64,000 nt of DNA. Source: Thalassobaculum litoreum DSM 18839 (GTDB lineage: Bacteria > Pseudomonadota > Alphaproteobacteria > Thalassobaculales > Thalassobaculaceae). Below the pieces are notes generated by a model. The model saw nothing but the letters and a program-made list of their open reading frames with translations, was not told where the DNA came from and ran no database searches. The stretch is from assembly GCF_900102465.1 (NCBI RefSeq), contig NZ_FNBW01000004.1, forward strand, positions 279,556-343,555, written 5' to 3'. Positions 1-8,159 of the stretch are shown in pieces. How positions within the stretch are numbered: the stretch's first letter is position 1; the number at the start of each line of letters is the position of its first letter. Both the position numbers and the translations under genes were made by a program.

Positions 1-298
1 GGGTGGTGACCAGGGTCCTGCGGCCGGCGCGCAGCAGGTCCAGCCGTGCCACCGCCGACGGCCTGAACAGCAGGTCGCCGGGTAGGGCGAGGCGCCGCAG
101 CCGCTCGAAACCGGCGAGGTCGGTGGTCAGGAAAGCGACCCGCAGCCCGTCGGCCAGGACCGGCAGCGGTCCCGGATGGTCGGCCGGAATGACGGCGTGG
201 TAGCGGGCGGCGACGGTCTCCATCGGTTCGGCGCTGATCTCGTCGACCGTCTCCAGCGTCAGGTCCGGCGCGTCGGCATTGAGAAGGATCCGCGTCAT
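1..298 (-). CDS. Unknown protein, 3' part outside the window (partial)
   Basis: An open minus-strand frame runs from an ATG at 298 to the window edge and gives 99 residues beginning MTRILLNADAPDLTLETVDE. I do not recognise the family and see no signal peptide, membrane segment or catalytic motif. The start lies 14 bp after the shikimate-dehydrogenase-like stop, on the same strand, so it is probably the last visible gene of the operon SDR, DAHP-synthase-like, AroE-like, this gene. The ribosome-binding site is weak. The C-terminus is missing, so no function is proposed. Confidence 0.55.
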   Translation of the reverse strand, partial: MTRILLNADAPDLTLETVDEISAEPMETVAARYHAVIPADHPGPLPVLADGLRVAFLTTDLAGFERLRRLALPGDLLFRPSAVARLDLLRAGRRTLVTT

Positions 299-312
299 CT
301 TGGCCGTTCCGC

Positions 313-1185
313 TCACACCGCCCGCATGGCCTCGCGGATCCGCTCGGCGGAGAGGGCCCCGGGCACGGCCTTGTCGAAGGCGATGACCGCCTGGTCGAGG
401 TTCATTCCCAGGCCGTCCAGGGTGGCGAGGCCCAGGGCCTGCGCCGCCGCCAGCAGCGGCGTCGGGCGCGGCTGGTAGATCACGTCGTAGACGGCGGCAT
501 CCTCCGGCAGGGTGGACAGCAGGTTCTCCGCCACGGGCGCGCCTTCGGGTCCGTCGGGATGGCCGATCGTGGTGGCGTTGACCAGCAGGTTGGTCGCCTC
601 CAGCACCTCCGGCGACAGCGGATAATCGACGGCGATGGCGCCCAGTTTCTGCGACGCCGCGTCGGCGGTCGCCCGGGTCCGGTTGGCCAGGGTGAGGGAG
701 GCGGTGCGTCCGGCGAGATAGGCGGCGACCGCAAGCCCGGCCCCGCCGAGGCCGATCAGCGTCGCCCGCCTGGTCCTCAGCGCATCCGCGCCACCGACCA
801 GGGCCTCGATCTGCGACAGGGCGCCGGCGCCGTCGGTATTGGCGCCCACCAGGGCGTCGCCGTCGCGGTAGATCGCGTTGACCGCGCCGATCCGCGCCGC
901 CTCGGGCTCCTGCCGGTCGAGGAAGGCGCCGACCGCCTGCTTGTGCGGCACGGCGACGGCCCCGCCGACATAGCGCGGGTCGGCCTTCAGCGCGGCGACG
1001 ACGGCGCCCAGCGCTTCCGGCCGGGTGTCCATCGGATGCATCACCGCGTCGATCCCCGCCGCCTTGAACGCCGCGTTCCACAGCAGGGGCGAGCGCGCGC
1101 CCTTCGACGGCGTGGCGCCGAGGATCGCGGCATACTGCGCGGTGGTGATCTCGATCGGGTTGTCGATCGGGGCGGCGAAACGCAT
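313..1185 (-). CDS. Shikimate dehydrogenase-like protein
   Basis: The 290-residue protein has the AroE fold signature. The substrate loop SKGARSP is at about 27-33, VPHK with the catalytic Lys at about 82, ANTDGAG with the catalytic Asp at about 118, and the NAD(P)-binding GLGGAG at about 145-150. Family members reduce 3-dehydroshikimate to shikimate or act on related cyclic polyols such as quinate or aminoshikimate. The substrate loop reads SKGARSP rather than the usual SxS-SP form. The gene follows the DAHP-synthase-like gene by 9 bp in one operon with an SDR, next to glycan genes. It may therefore be a pathway-specific paralogue rather than the housekeeping aroE, which usually sits with coaE, dnaQ or maf. 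Substrate specificity cannot be read from the sequence. Confidence 0.82.
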   Translation of the reverse strand: MRFAAPIDNPIEITTAQYAAILGATPSKGARSPLLWNAAFKAAGIDAVMHPMDTRPEALGAVVAALKADPRYVGGAVAVPHKQAVGAFLDRQEPEAARIGAVNAIYRDGDALVGANTDGAGALSQIEALVGGADALRTRRATLIGLGGAGLAVAAYLAGRTASLTLANRTRATADAASQKLGAIAVDYPLSPEVLEATNLLVNATTIGHPDGPEGAPVAENLLSTLPEDAAVYDVIYQPRPTPLLAAAQALGLATLDGLGMNLDQAVIAFDKAVPGALSAERIREAMRAV

Positions 1186-1194
1186 GGCGGGATC

Positions 1195-2118
1195 CTAGGC
1201 GTCGACCGTGCGGCCGATGGCCTGCGCCACCGGGCGGCAGGCCTTCATGATGTCGTCGAACTGCTCCAGGCTGGAGCATTGCAGCGGGTCGACGGCGGCG
1301 TTCTTCGGGTCGGGATGGACCTCCAGCATCAGGGCGTCGGCACCGGCGGCGATGGAGGCGAGCATCATCGACTTCACCCAGGGCTGCCAGAAGGTGGCGT
1401 GGGACGGGTCGCTCATGATCGGCAGGTGGGTGACCTCCTGCGCTGCCGGAATGACCTGAAGGTCGAGCAGGAAGCGCGAGGTGTCCCGGTGGGTGTGGTT
1501 GGCGACCACGCCGCGCTCGCACAGCACGATCTTGGCGTCCTGGCCCAGCCGGTCGTGCTCCAGCGCGATATACTCCGCCGCCATCAGCCAGTCGCGCAGG
1601 CTGGAACCGTAGCCGCGCTTCAGCATCACCGGCATGCCGGTCTTCCCGACCTCGGTCAGCAGCGGATAGTTCTGCATGTTGCGGGTGCCGATCTGCAGCA
1701 TGTCGCAATTGGCGGCGACCACCTCGATCTTGGAGATCTCCATGACCTCGGTGACGATCGGCAGGCCGGTCTCCTGTTTGGCGATCTGCAGCCAGCGCAG
1801 CCCGTCCTCGCGCGGCTCGAAGAATTTGGGCGAGCGGTAGGGAAAGGTCAGCGGCTTGAACGCGCCGCCACGCAGCATGTGTGCGCCCGCTTGCTTCACG
1901 CCGATCGCGGTCTTCACGATCAGCTCCTCGTTCTCCACCGTGTTCGGTCCGGCCAGCACCGGCACCAGCGCGCCGCCGAACTCCACACCGCCGACGGTGA
2001 ACCGGGTGCGGTGATCCGGGCTCTTCTTGGCGACCAGCGGGATCTTGTTCTCGATGTCGTCCCGGCTGAGATCCTTGCCGGGGAACTTGTTGTCGACGCC
2101 CTGATTGGAGCCGGTCAT
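1195..2118 (-). CDS. Divergent DAHP synthase / KDO8P-synthase superfamily aldolase
   Basis: This 307-residue TIM-barrel aldolase belongs to the DAHP/KDO8P synthase superfamily, which condenses phosphoenolpyruvate with a sugar phosphate. Visible family motifs are RGGAFKP (83-89), IGTRNMQN (143-150), LKRG (166-169), CERG (200-203), SDPSH (236-240) and EVHP (266-269). Two key places differ. The metal-ligand Cys of GPCS is Asn59 (GPNT), as in metal-independent KDO8P synthases. The erythrose-4-phosphate motif KPRTS reads KPLTF. A different aldehyde acceptor is therefore plausible. The start at 2118 was chosen for the GAGGAAG ribosome-binding site; an upstream extension to 2187 overlaps the preceding gene. 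The next gene, AroE-like, follows by 9 bp. Confidence 0.85.
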   Translation of the reverse strand: MTGSNQGVDNKFPGKDLSRDDIENKIPLVAKKSPDHRTRFTVGGVEFGGALVPVLAGPNTVENEELIVKTAIGVKQAGAHMLRGGAFKPLTFPYRSPKFFEPREDGLRWLQIAKQETGLPIVTEVMEISKIEVVAANCDMLQIGTRNMQNYPLLTEVGKTGMPVMLKRGYGSSLRDWLMAAEYIALEHDRLGQDAKIVLCERGVVANHTHRDTSRFLLDLQVIPAAQEVTHLPIMSDPSHATFWQPWVKSMMLASIAAGADALMLEVHPDPKNAAVDPLQCSSLEQFDDIMKACRPVAQAIGRTVDA

Positions 2119-2141
2119 GGCCGCTTCCTCACTGATTAACG

Positions 2142-3107
2142 CTATTCTTTGTCGGCAAGCATGGAGGTTTTGCCTGCTCCGGGACATGCCTTATTGGCGC
2201 GGGCCTGGCTATCGGACAGGGATTGGCCGAAGCCGAACAGCACGCTTTCCGACGATCGGGCGGCCAGGCCGAGGGCGAAGGCCGGACCCGAATCGATCAG
2301 AGGGGAGCCGTAGGGCGCCTCCTCGAAGTTCAAGGAGGCCGCGCAGCCGAGGCCGGCGGCGATCGCCTCCACCGCCGCGCGCACTGTGGTCGGCGGATCG
2401 CTTGCCGGCGACGCCACGGCGAGGCCCTCCACCGTGCCGGCCAGATGCGCCGCGAAGTGCGCCAGATCCTCGACGGCGACCACCGCGTTATAGGGGCTGT
2501 CGGGATTGAACACGGTGACCGGCTCGCCGCGCTGCAGCTTGCCCGCGGTGCCGGCGGGGAAGTTGTCATGGGCACCCGGGCCGACCACCGCGGGCAGGCG
2601 CAGCACGGCCGCGCCGGCAAGACGGCCCGCGGCGACGGCCTCGGTCACGGCCGCCTCGGCGTCCCGCTTCGCCTCGCCATAGGGAATGATCGGCGCCAGC
2701 GGCGTGTCCGTGCCGATCCGGTCTCCCGTCGGTCGCCCGTATACCGACTGGGAGGACATGAAGATCAGCCGGCCGCCGCGCCGCCCGGCGAGGTCGAGCG
2801 CCCCGCCGACGAGTCTGGCGTTGATCTGCTTGAGAGCCACCGGGTCGGCCACCCGCGACGGCAGGGCGGCGGCACAGTCGATCACCGCGTCGATCTCCAG
2901 CCCCGGAACGGGAGCGCCGGTGTCGCGGGTGGGGTCCCAGCCATGGGAGGTGACGCCGGCCGCGGCGGGAACCGGGTGGCGGGCGATGCTGTGCACGCGG
3001 ACGCCAGAGGCCGCCAGCAGACGCACGATCACGCCGCCGAGAAAGCCCGCGGCGCCGGTGACGGCGACGCCCCCTTCGAACTGTGCCGCTTCAATCTTCT
3101 TGGTCAT
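2142..3107 (-). CDS. NAD-dependent epimerase/dehydratase (extended SDR)
   Basis: The 321-residue protein has an N-terminal Rossmann motif TGAAGFLGG (about 17-25), the SSQSVYG strand of extended SDRs, and the catalytic YGEAK (Tyr-x3-Lys). These enzymes epimerise, dehydrate or reduce nucleotide-activated sugars. It is the first gene of the minus-strand operon, 23 bp before the DAHP-synthase-like gene, and diverges from the zinc-finger methyltransferase across 70 bp. A downstream SDR at 22714 has similar length and layout. The exact substrate is unknown. Confidence 0.82.
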   Translation of the reverse strand: MTKKIEAAQFEGGVAVTGAAGFLGGVIVRLLAASGVRVHSIARHPVPAAAGVTSHGWDPTRDTGAPVPGLEIDAVIDCAAALPSRVADPVALKQINARLVGGALDLAGRRGGRLIFMSSQSVYGRPTGDRIGTDTPLAPIIPYGEAKRDAEAAVTEAVAAGRLAGAAVLRLPAVVGPGAHDNFPAGTAGKLQRGEPVTVFNPDSPYNAVVAVEDLAHFAAHLAGTVEGLAVASPASDPPTTVRAAVEAIAAGLGCAASLNFEEAPYGSPLIDSGPAFALGLAARSSESVLFGFGQSLSDSQARANKACPGAGKTSMLADKE

Positions 3108-3177
3108 CGCGTCCTTGTTCGATCACACTGATAATCTTACAGCATTGACGCGTGGGTCCCGTTGGAGAGGCGCCAGG

Positions 3178-4353
3178 ATGGCGGATATTTGCCCGATTTG
3201 CGAGGCGGAAGGCGCGCCGCGGGTCTATTCCTGCGAGGCGCAGCTGTTCTGGGTCGTGGCCGACCCGGCGATGGCGGACCGGTTCGCCGATATCGACCTG
3301 CGCCAGTGCCGGGACTGCGGCCACGTGTTCCACAGCGACCTGCCGGCGGCGACCATCGCCGAGATCTACCGCCGCCAGGCCCTGACCAACCGGCCGGTTT
3401 CGGCCGCCATGTCCAGGCGCTACGACACGCTCGTCGATCTGCTCGGCCGCGAGCGGCTGGTCGGCCGGCGCATCCTCGAGGTGGGCGGCGGTACCGGGTC
3501 CCTGGCCCTGCTGCTGGCCGGGCTCGGCAGCGACGTGACGGTGGTGGAGCCGAACGAGGCCCTGCCCGAACTCCTGGCCGAGGTCCCGACCGACGCCGGG
3601 GGAGAGATCCGGCTGATCAACGCCTTCTTCGGGCCGGACACCCTGGACGAGACCTTCGACGGGGTGATCTGTCGCCAGGTGGTCGAGCATATCGCCGATA
3701 TCCGGCCCTTCGTGCGCGCCCTCGGTGCGGCGGTGAAGCCGGGCGGCTTCGTCTATGTGGAAGTGCCGACCCTGGAATACATCGCGGAGGCCGGAGCCTA
3801 TATGGATATCCATGTCCAGCATCTGCACTACCTGGACGCCGCCGCCCGGGAGCGGCTGCTGGCGGATGCCGGGCTGACGGTGGTCGCCACCCACCGGATC
3901 ATGGACGGCCACGATATCGGTGTGCTGGCCGTCCCGGACGCCGCCGGCCCGAGACCGAGCGCCGGCGCGTCCCATACCCGCATCGACCGGGTGCCGGCGC
4001 GGCGGGACACCCATCGCGCCCGGCTGGAGGCGCTGCCCTTCGATCCCGAACGCACCGGGGTCTATGCGGCGACCTCTCAAGGGGTGACGTTCTATGCCCT
4101 GTTCCCGCCGGAGCGCGCCCCGCGCGCCTTCATCGACGACAATCCGGACAATATCGGCCGCTACGCCTACGGACGGGGCGGGCCGGTCAAGATCCAGCCG
4201 CGCCACCGGGCCCTGCTGGCGGGGCTCGACGACATCTTCATCGGCGCCTACCACCACGAGGCCGCGATCGTGGAGAAGCTGACCGACGACGGCTACCGGG
4301 GACGGCTGTGGTCGGTCGATCCCCGGCGCCCGACGATCGAGCGTCTGTCGTGA
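3178..4353 (+). CDS. Class I SAM-dependent methyltransferase with N-terminal zinc-binding domain
   Basis: The 391-residue protein starts with a four-cysteine zinc-binding module (CPIC at 5-8, CRDC at 44-47). A SAM-binding domain with EVGGGTG at about 101-107 follows, then a C-terminal region of about 150 residues. This three-part layout matches the sugar C-methyltransferases of deoxysugar pathways (TylCIII-like; Methyltransf_13/11/14 domains). It probably methylates a nucleotide sugar in the glycan pathway. The ATG at 3178 lies 8 bp after GGAGAGG; longer upstream readings lack a site and run into the divergent promoter region. Its stop overlaps the GTG of the next gene. Confidence 0.82.
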   Translation: MADICPICEAEGAPRVYSCEAQLFWVVADPAMADRFADIDLRQCRDCGHVFHSDLPAATIAEIYRRQALTNRPVSAAMSRRYDTLVDLLGRERLVGRRILEVGGGTGSLALLLAGLGSDVTVVEPNEALPELLAEVPTDAGGEIRLINAFFGPDTLDETFDGVICRQVVEHIADIRPFVRALGAAVKPGGFVYVEVPTLEYIAEAGAYMDIHVQHLHYLDAAARERLLADAGLTVVATHRIMDGHDIGVLAVPDAAGPRPSAGASHTRIDRVPARRDTHRARLEALPFDPERTGVYAATSQGVTFYALFPPERAPRAFIDDNPDNIGRYAYGRGGPVKIQPRHRALLAGLDDIFIGAYHHEAAIVEKLTDDGYRGRLWSVDPRRPTIERLS

Positions 4354-5339
4354 GCCCGGCGCGCGGCGTGCAGCAGGTCGACCCCTGGACCACCGTCGTC
4401 GCCGATGCCGGCGGCCGCTACGGCATCCATCCGTCCTGGCGCGGGTTCGAGGCGCCGCTGGCGTATACCCTGTACGAGCCCGAGCCGGAGGAGGCCGCCC
4501 GGCTGGCCGCCAAATACGCCGCCCGGGACGAGATCGCGGTGCGGCCCTGCGCCCTGGGGGCGGTGCCCGACACCACGACGACCCTCTGGATCACCGCCCA
4601 TCGCGGCTATGTCGGCGCGCAGAAGCCGAACCCCGACAGCGTCTGGTTCGGCCAGGTCCGCCCCGACGAGGGCTCGGTCGAAGGCGCGGTGGAGGTGCCG
4701 AGCACCACGCTGGACAGCGAGTATGCCGATCAGGACCGACGGGCCGACTTCCTGAAGGTGGATGTCGAGGGCGCGGAGCTGGCGGTCCTGCAGGGCGCGG
4801 CACGGACCCTGGACCGGGTGCTGGCCCTGCGTGTGGAGATCCAGTTCGACGAGTCCTTCGAGCGGCAGACCGCGTCGGAGATCCTGCAGCACCTGATCGA
4901 CGGTCACCGCTTCCGGCTGATGCGGTTCGACTATGCCGGCCGCGGCCAGCCGGTGAGCTATCTGGTGGGCGAGGACAGCTACGGCATCCTGACCGGGTGC
5001 GACGGCGTCTTCGCGCGCCGGCCCGACACCGTGGCCGCCTGGGGCGGCGAGGCGGCGGTCGCCGGTCTGACGAAGCTCGCCGTCTTCGCCTTGCGCAACG
5101 GGATGGCGGACTACGCCGTGAGCTGCCTGGAGCATCTGGCCGAGGCCGGTCCCTGGCCGGCGCAGGAGCCGGCGCTGCGGCGGTACCTGCGCAAGCTGTT
5201 CACCCTGTCCGCGCTGCGGGCGCGGTCGGTGTCCGGCGACCTGTACGAGCGGGCGCGGGCGGATTACCTGCGTTTCTTCGCCGTGCCGATGCTGGAGCGC
5301 AACGACGTGTTCGAGAGCGACTGGATGAACCCGGGATGA
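4350..5339 (+). CDS. FkbM-family methyltransferase
   Basis: The 329-residue protein begins at a GTG that overlaps the preceding stop by 4 bp. The FkbM hallmark FLKVDVEGAELAVLQGA is at about 134-150; its Asp and Glu belong to the SAM/substrate site. FkbM proteins O-methylate sugars or polyketides, and those in glycan loci usually methylate a hydroxyl of a surface sugar. About 100 extra C-terminal residues after the methyltransferase core are helical and of unknown role. Tight overlaps on both sides show co-translation with the zinc-finger methyltransferase and the unknown protein that follows. Confidence 0.82.
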   Translation: MSPARGVQQVDPWTTVVADAGGRYGIHPSWRGFEAPLAYTLYEPEPEEAARLAAKYAARDEIAVRPCALGAVPDTTTTLWITAHRGYVGAQKPNPDSVWFGQVRPDEGSVEGAVEVPSTTLDSEYADQDRRADFLKVDVEGAELAVLQGAARTLDRVLALRVEIQFDESFERQTASEILQHLIDGHRFRLMRFDYAGRGQPVSYLVGEDSYGILTGCDGVFARRPDTVAAWGGEAAVAGLTKLAVFALRNGMADYAVSCLEHLAEAGPWPAQEPALRRYLRKLFTLSALRARSVSGDLYERARADYLRFFAVPMLERNDVFESDWMNPG

Positions 5340-6385
5340 GCGCACCGCCGGCCGATACCGCCGCCCAGCCGGGCAAGGGCGGGGCAGCCGTCTTCACGCC
5401 GGCGCTGTTCGCGATCTACGACCTAGCGGTCAGCCCGGTGACCTTCGACGTCATGAACTTCTTCATCTTTGCCAACATGTGGTCGATGCGGGCCGGGGCG
5501 GCCGGATACAACGTGATCTTCGTTGCCGGCCCGGGTGGGCGGTTCCGGGACCTGACGCCCAAGGACAAGAGCCTGGACCCGGCCGAGAAGACCTGGCGCC
5601 TGCGCCATATCATGGTCTCCCATGCCCATATCGCCAAACGGTGCCTCGGGGTGTCCACCTACGATCGGCGCGAGGATTTCGGGCAGATGCTGCGGGCGAT
5701 CCATCCCACCCAGCTCTTTCCCCCCGGCTACACCCAGAGCGACCCGCGCATCCCGTTCATGCTGGTGGATCTGTTTGCCCAGAACCCCACGCCGGACGAG
5801 CTCGATGTCTTCGCACCCGACGCGGCCGCGTTGCGCAAGACCCAGGCCTGGCTCGACCGGCATGCGCCGCGGGGGCGCCCGGTCTCCCTTACCCTGCGGA
5901 GCTCGACCATCGAGCCTCAACGCAATTCGAACATGCCGGCCTGGCTGGAAGCCGCCGCCCGGATCCGGGATCGAGGCTTCGACCCGATCATCCTGCCGGA
6001 TACCGAGCTGGTGACGGCGGGTCAGGATATCGGCGCCTTCGGCGACATTCCGTGCTACCCGATGGGGGCGATCGATCTGGAACTCCGCGCCGCGCTCTAC
6101 CGCCGCTGTCTGGTCAATCTGGCGGATAACGGGGGGCCAGCCTTTATCAACTACTTCATGGCCGCGAGCAGCGCCGTCTGTTTCCTGCCGGTGGAGAAGC
6201 TGCCCGAGGCGGTGACCCTGCAGGGGGGCGGTCTGGACCGGATGGCGGAGCTGCTGGGCGTGGCTCCCTACGAGAGTTTCCCCGGGGCTACGCCGGCCCG
6301 CCGGTTCGTATGGAAGCCCGACACGCTGGACAACATCATGGACGCCTTCGACGCCGCCGCCGCATATATCGCCGCACAACAATAA
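5336..6385 (+). CDS. Unknown protein of the glycan cluster
   Basis: The 349-residue protein has an ATG that overlaps the previous stop (ATGA). I do not recognise the family. The N-terminal half carries SPVTFDVMNFFIFANMWS and an NVIFVAGPGGRF strand. The C-terminal half has alternating strands and helices (DPIILPDTELV, VNLADNGGPAFINYF, SAVCFLPVEKL) that resemble the nucleotide-binding half of a GT-B fold. No signal peptide or membrane helix is evident. Its place between methyltransferases and a GT4 glycosyltransferase suggests a divergent glycosyltransferase or partner, but that rests on context and a loose fold impression only. Confidence 0.7.
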   Translation: MSAPPADTAAQPGKGGAAVFTPALFAIYDLAVSPVTFDVMNFFIFANMWSMRAGAAGYNVIFVAGPGGRFRDLTPKDKSLDPAEKTWRLRHIMVSHAHIAKRCLGVSTYDRREDFGQMLRAIHPTQLFPPGYTQSDPRIPFMLVDLFAQNPTPDELDVFAPDAAALRKTQAWLDRHAPRGRPVSLTLRSSTIEPQRNSNMPAWLEAAARIRDRGFDPIILPDTELVTAGQDIGAFGDIPCYPMGAIDLELRAALYRRCLVNLADNGGPAFINYFMAASSAVCFLPVEKLPEAVTLQGGGLDRMAELLGVAPYESFPGATPARRFVWKPDTLDNIMDAFDAAAAYIAAQQ

Positions 6386-6395
6386 GGACTTAGAC

Positions 6396-8078
6396 GTGAC
6401 CAGGACCAACGCGGCGCTGCTGTACCATCCGGACTCCTTTCAGATTAAGCGCAACGAGCTGAAGGGGCGGCATGTCGCCAGCGCCAGCTTCCTCGATGGC
6501 TACGTGCGCCATGGCGGCAGCGAGGAGATTATCGGAGCGGTCCCCGATCTGTCGTTCCGAGAACCGTTCGTCGCGTCCGTGACGGAGTATGGCGCCGGCC
6601 GGACCGGCGGTCCGGCGCCGCGGGCCGATGTGATCCCGACCGGCGATCATGCGCGTCTCGGTCAGATCGGCACCCTGTTCTGCGCCGACCCCATGCTGGA
6701 GCGCTTCGCCCGGCGGCGGTCGGAGGCCGGACACCGGAGCTATTCCCTGTGCGGCATCACCCACACGATCTCCAGCAAGGAAGTACAGGCCGGGCTGGCC
6801 TCCTACCTCACCATGCCGCTGCAGCCCTGGGATGCGCTGATCTGCACGTCGCGCGCGGTGCGCGATGTGGTCGAGGGTCTGCACCAGCGCTATGCCGAGC
6901 GGCTGGCGGCCGTGCAGGGCGCCCGGCCCAAGCAGCAGGCCCGCCTGGAAACGATCCCGCTGGGCCTGGACGCGGCGTTCTACGCCCGCCACGGCGCCGA
7001 TGCAGAGGCCAGGGCGACCCTGCGGTCCAGGCTGGGAGTGGCGGAGGACGATATTCTCGTCCTGTTCCTCGGCCGCCTCGCCTTCCACGCCAAGGCCCAT
7101 CCCTATCCGATGTACGTGGCCATGCAGCGGGCCCAGGAGCGGCTGAAGCAGGACGGCCGCCAGCTGCACTTCCTGATGACCGGCCAGTTCGCAAACAAGC
7201 ATGTGGGTCCCACCTTCCGAGACTCCGCACGCGAGGCCTGCCCGGATGTGCCGGTGCATTTTCTCGACGGTACCCCGGGACCGGAATCCTGGGCGAGCTG
7301 GGCGGCGGCCGATGTCTTCCTGTCCCTGTCCGACAACATCCAGGAGAGCTTCGGCATCACGCCGATCGAGGCGATGGCCGCCGGGCTGCCCTGCGTGGTC
7401 AGCGACTGGGACGGATACAAGGACACGGTGCCCGACCGGGAGGTCGGCTTCCGGGTCCCCACCCGCATGATCCCCGGCGGCTTCGGCGCCGGCCTGGCGA
7501 AGAGCTATGCGGACGGGGCGACGACCTACGACCGGTTCATCGGGACGGTCTGTCTGATGACCCAGGTGGATGTCGATGCCGCGGCGCAGGCGATCTGGCG
7601 CCTGGCCACCAGCCCGGACATGCGCCGGAGGATGGGCGCGGCCGGCCGGGCGCGCGCCCACACGGTCTATGACTGGTCGGCGGTGGTGCCCCGGTACCAG
7701 GAGCTGTGGACGGAGCTGGCGGAGATCCGGGCGGTCGCCGGAGACGCGCCTCCGGTTCCGAGTGGGCCGGCCCCGGTGCTGGAGGACCCGACGACGGTCT
7801 TCGCCGGCTTCGCCTCCCAGCGGTTCGACGGCGACACCCTGGTGACGGCCATCCGGGATCCCGAAGCGATCGGCCGGCTGCTGGCCAACGGCATGACCAA
7901 TTTCACTCCCGGCCTGGTCCTGGACGCCCAGGGCTGCGCCGCCCTGAACGACCGGATCGCCGCCGGGGCGTCCAGGCTGTCCGATCTGACCGCGGCCGTT
8001 CCGGCCAACGACCGCGCCCGACTGCTACGCACGGTGATCTGGCTGGCGAAGTTCGGCGCGGTGTCCCTGTCGCCCTAG
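6396..8078 (+). CDS. Glycosyltransferase family 4 protein
   Basis: The 560-residue protein has a GTG start preceded by AAGGACT. The GT4 donor-site region ITPIEAMAAGLPCVVSDWDG carries the E-x7-type motif of GT-B retaining enzymes, preceded by the LFLGRLAFHAKAHPYPMYVA strand. About 130 residues after the catalytic core (a helical C-terminal extension from about residue 430) are not part of a standard GT4. It is predicted to transfer a sugar from a nucleotide donor onto a growing surface glycan at the cytoplasmic face. It is 10 bp downstream of the unknown protein in the same operon. Confidence 0.83.
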   Translation: MTRTNAALLYHPDSFQIKRNELKGRHVASASFLDGYVRHGGSEEIIGAVPDLSFREPFVASVTEYGAGRTGGPAPRADVIPTGDHARLGQIGTLFCADPMLERFARRRSEAGHRSYSLCGITHTISSKEVQAGLASYLTMPLQPWDALICTSRAVRDVVEGLHQRYAERLAAVQGARPKQQARLETIPLGLDAAFYARHGADAEARATLRSRLGVAEDDILVLFLGRLAFHAKAHPYPMYVAMQRAQERLKQDGRQLHFLMTGQFANKHVGPTFRDSAREACPDVPVHFLDGTPGPESWASWAAADVFLSLSDNIQESFGITPIEAMAAGLPCVVSDWDGYKDTVPDREVGFRVPTRMIPGGFGAGLAKSYADGATTYDRFIGTVCLMTQVDVDAAAQAIWRLATSPDMRRRMGAAGRARAHTVYDWSAVVPRYQELWTELAEIRAVAGDAPPVPSGPAPVLEDPTTVFAGFASQRFDGDTLVTAIRDPEAIGRLLANGMTNFTPGLVLDAQGCAALNDRIAAGASRLSDLTAAVPANDRARLLRTVIWLAKFGAVSLSP

Positions 8079-8159
8079 CAGCGGCGTCGACAGCGTGGCC
8101 GAATCACCGAATCTTGCGGGGGTCCGGGAGACAACCGACGGGCAAGGGAGGCGAGATCC

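Noticed and set aside
559..2139. Long plus-strand open frame opposite the AroE-like and DAHP-like genes
   Set aside because: It is His/Arg/Gly-rich with no family motif and mirrors the GC-rich coding strand beneath it.
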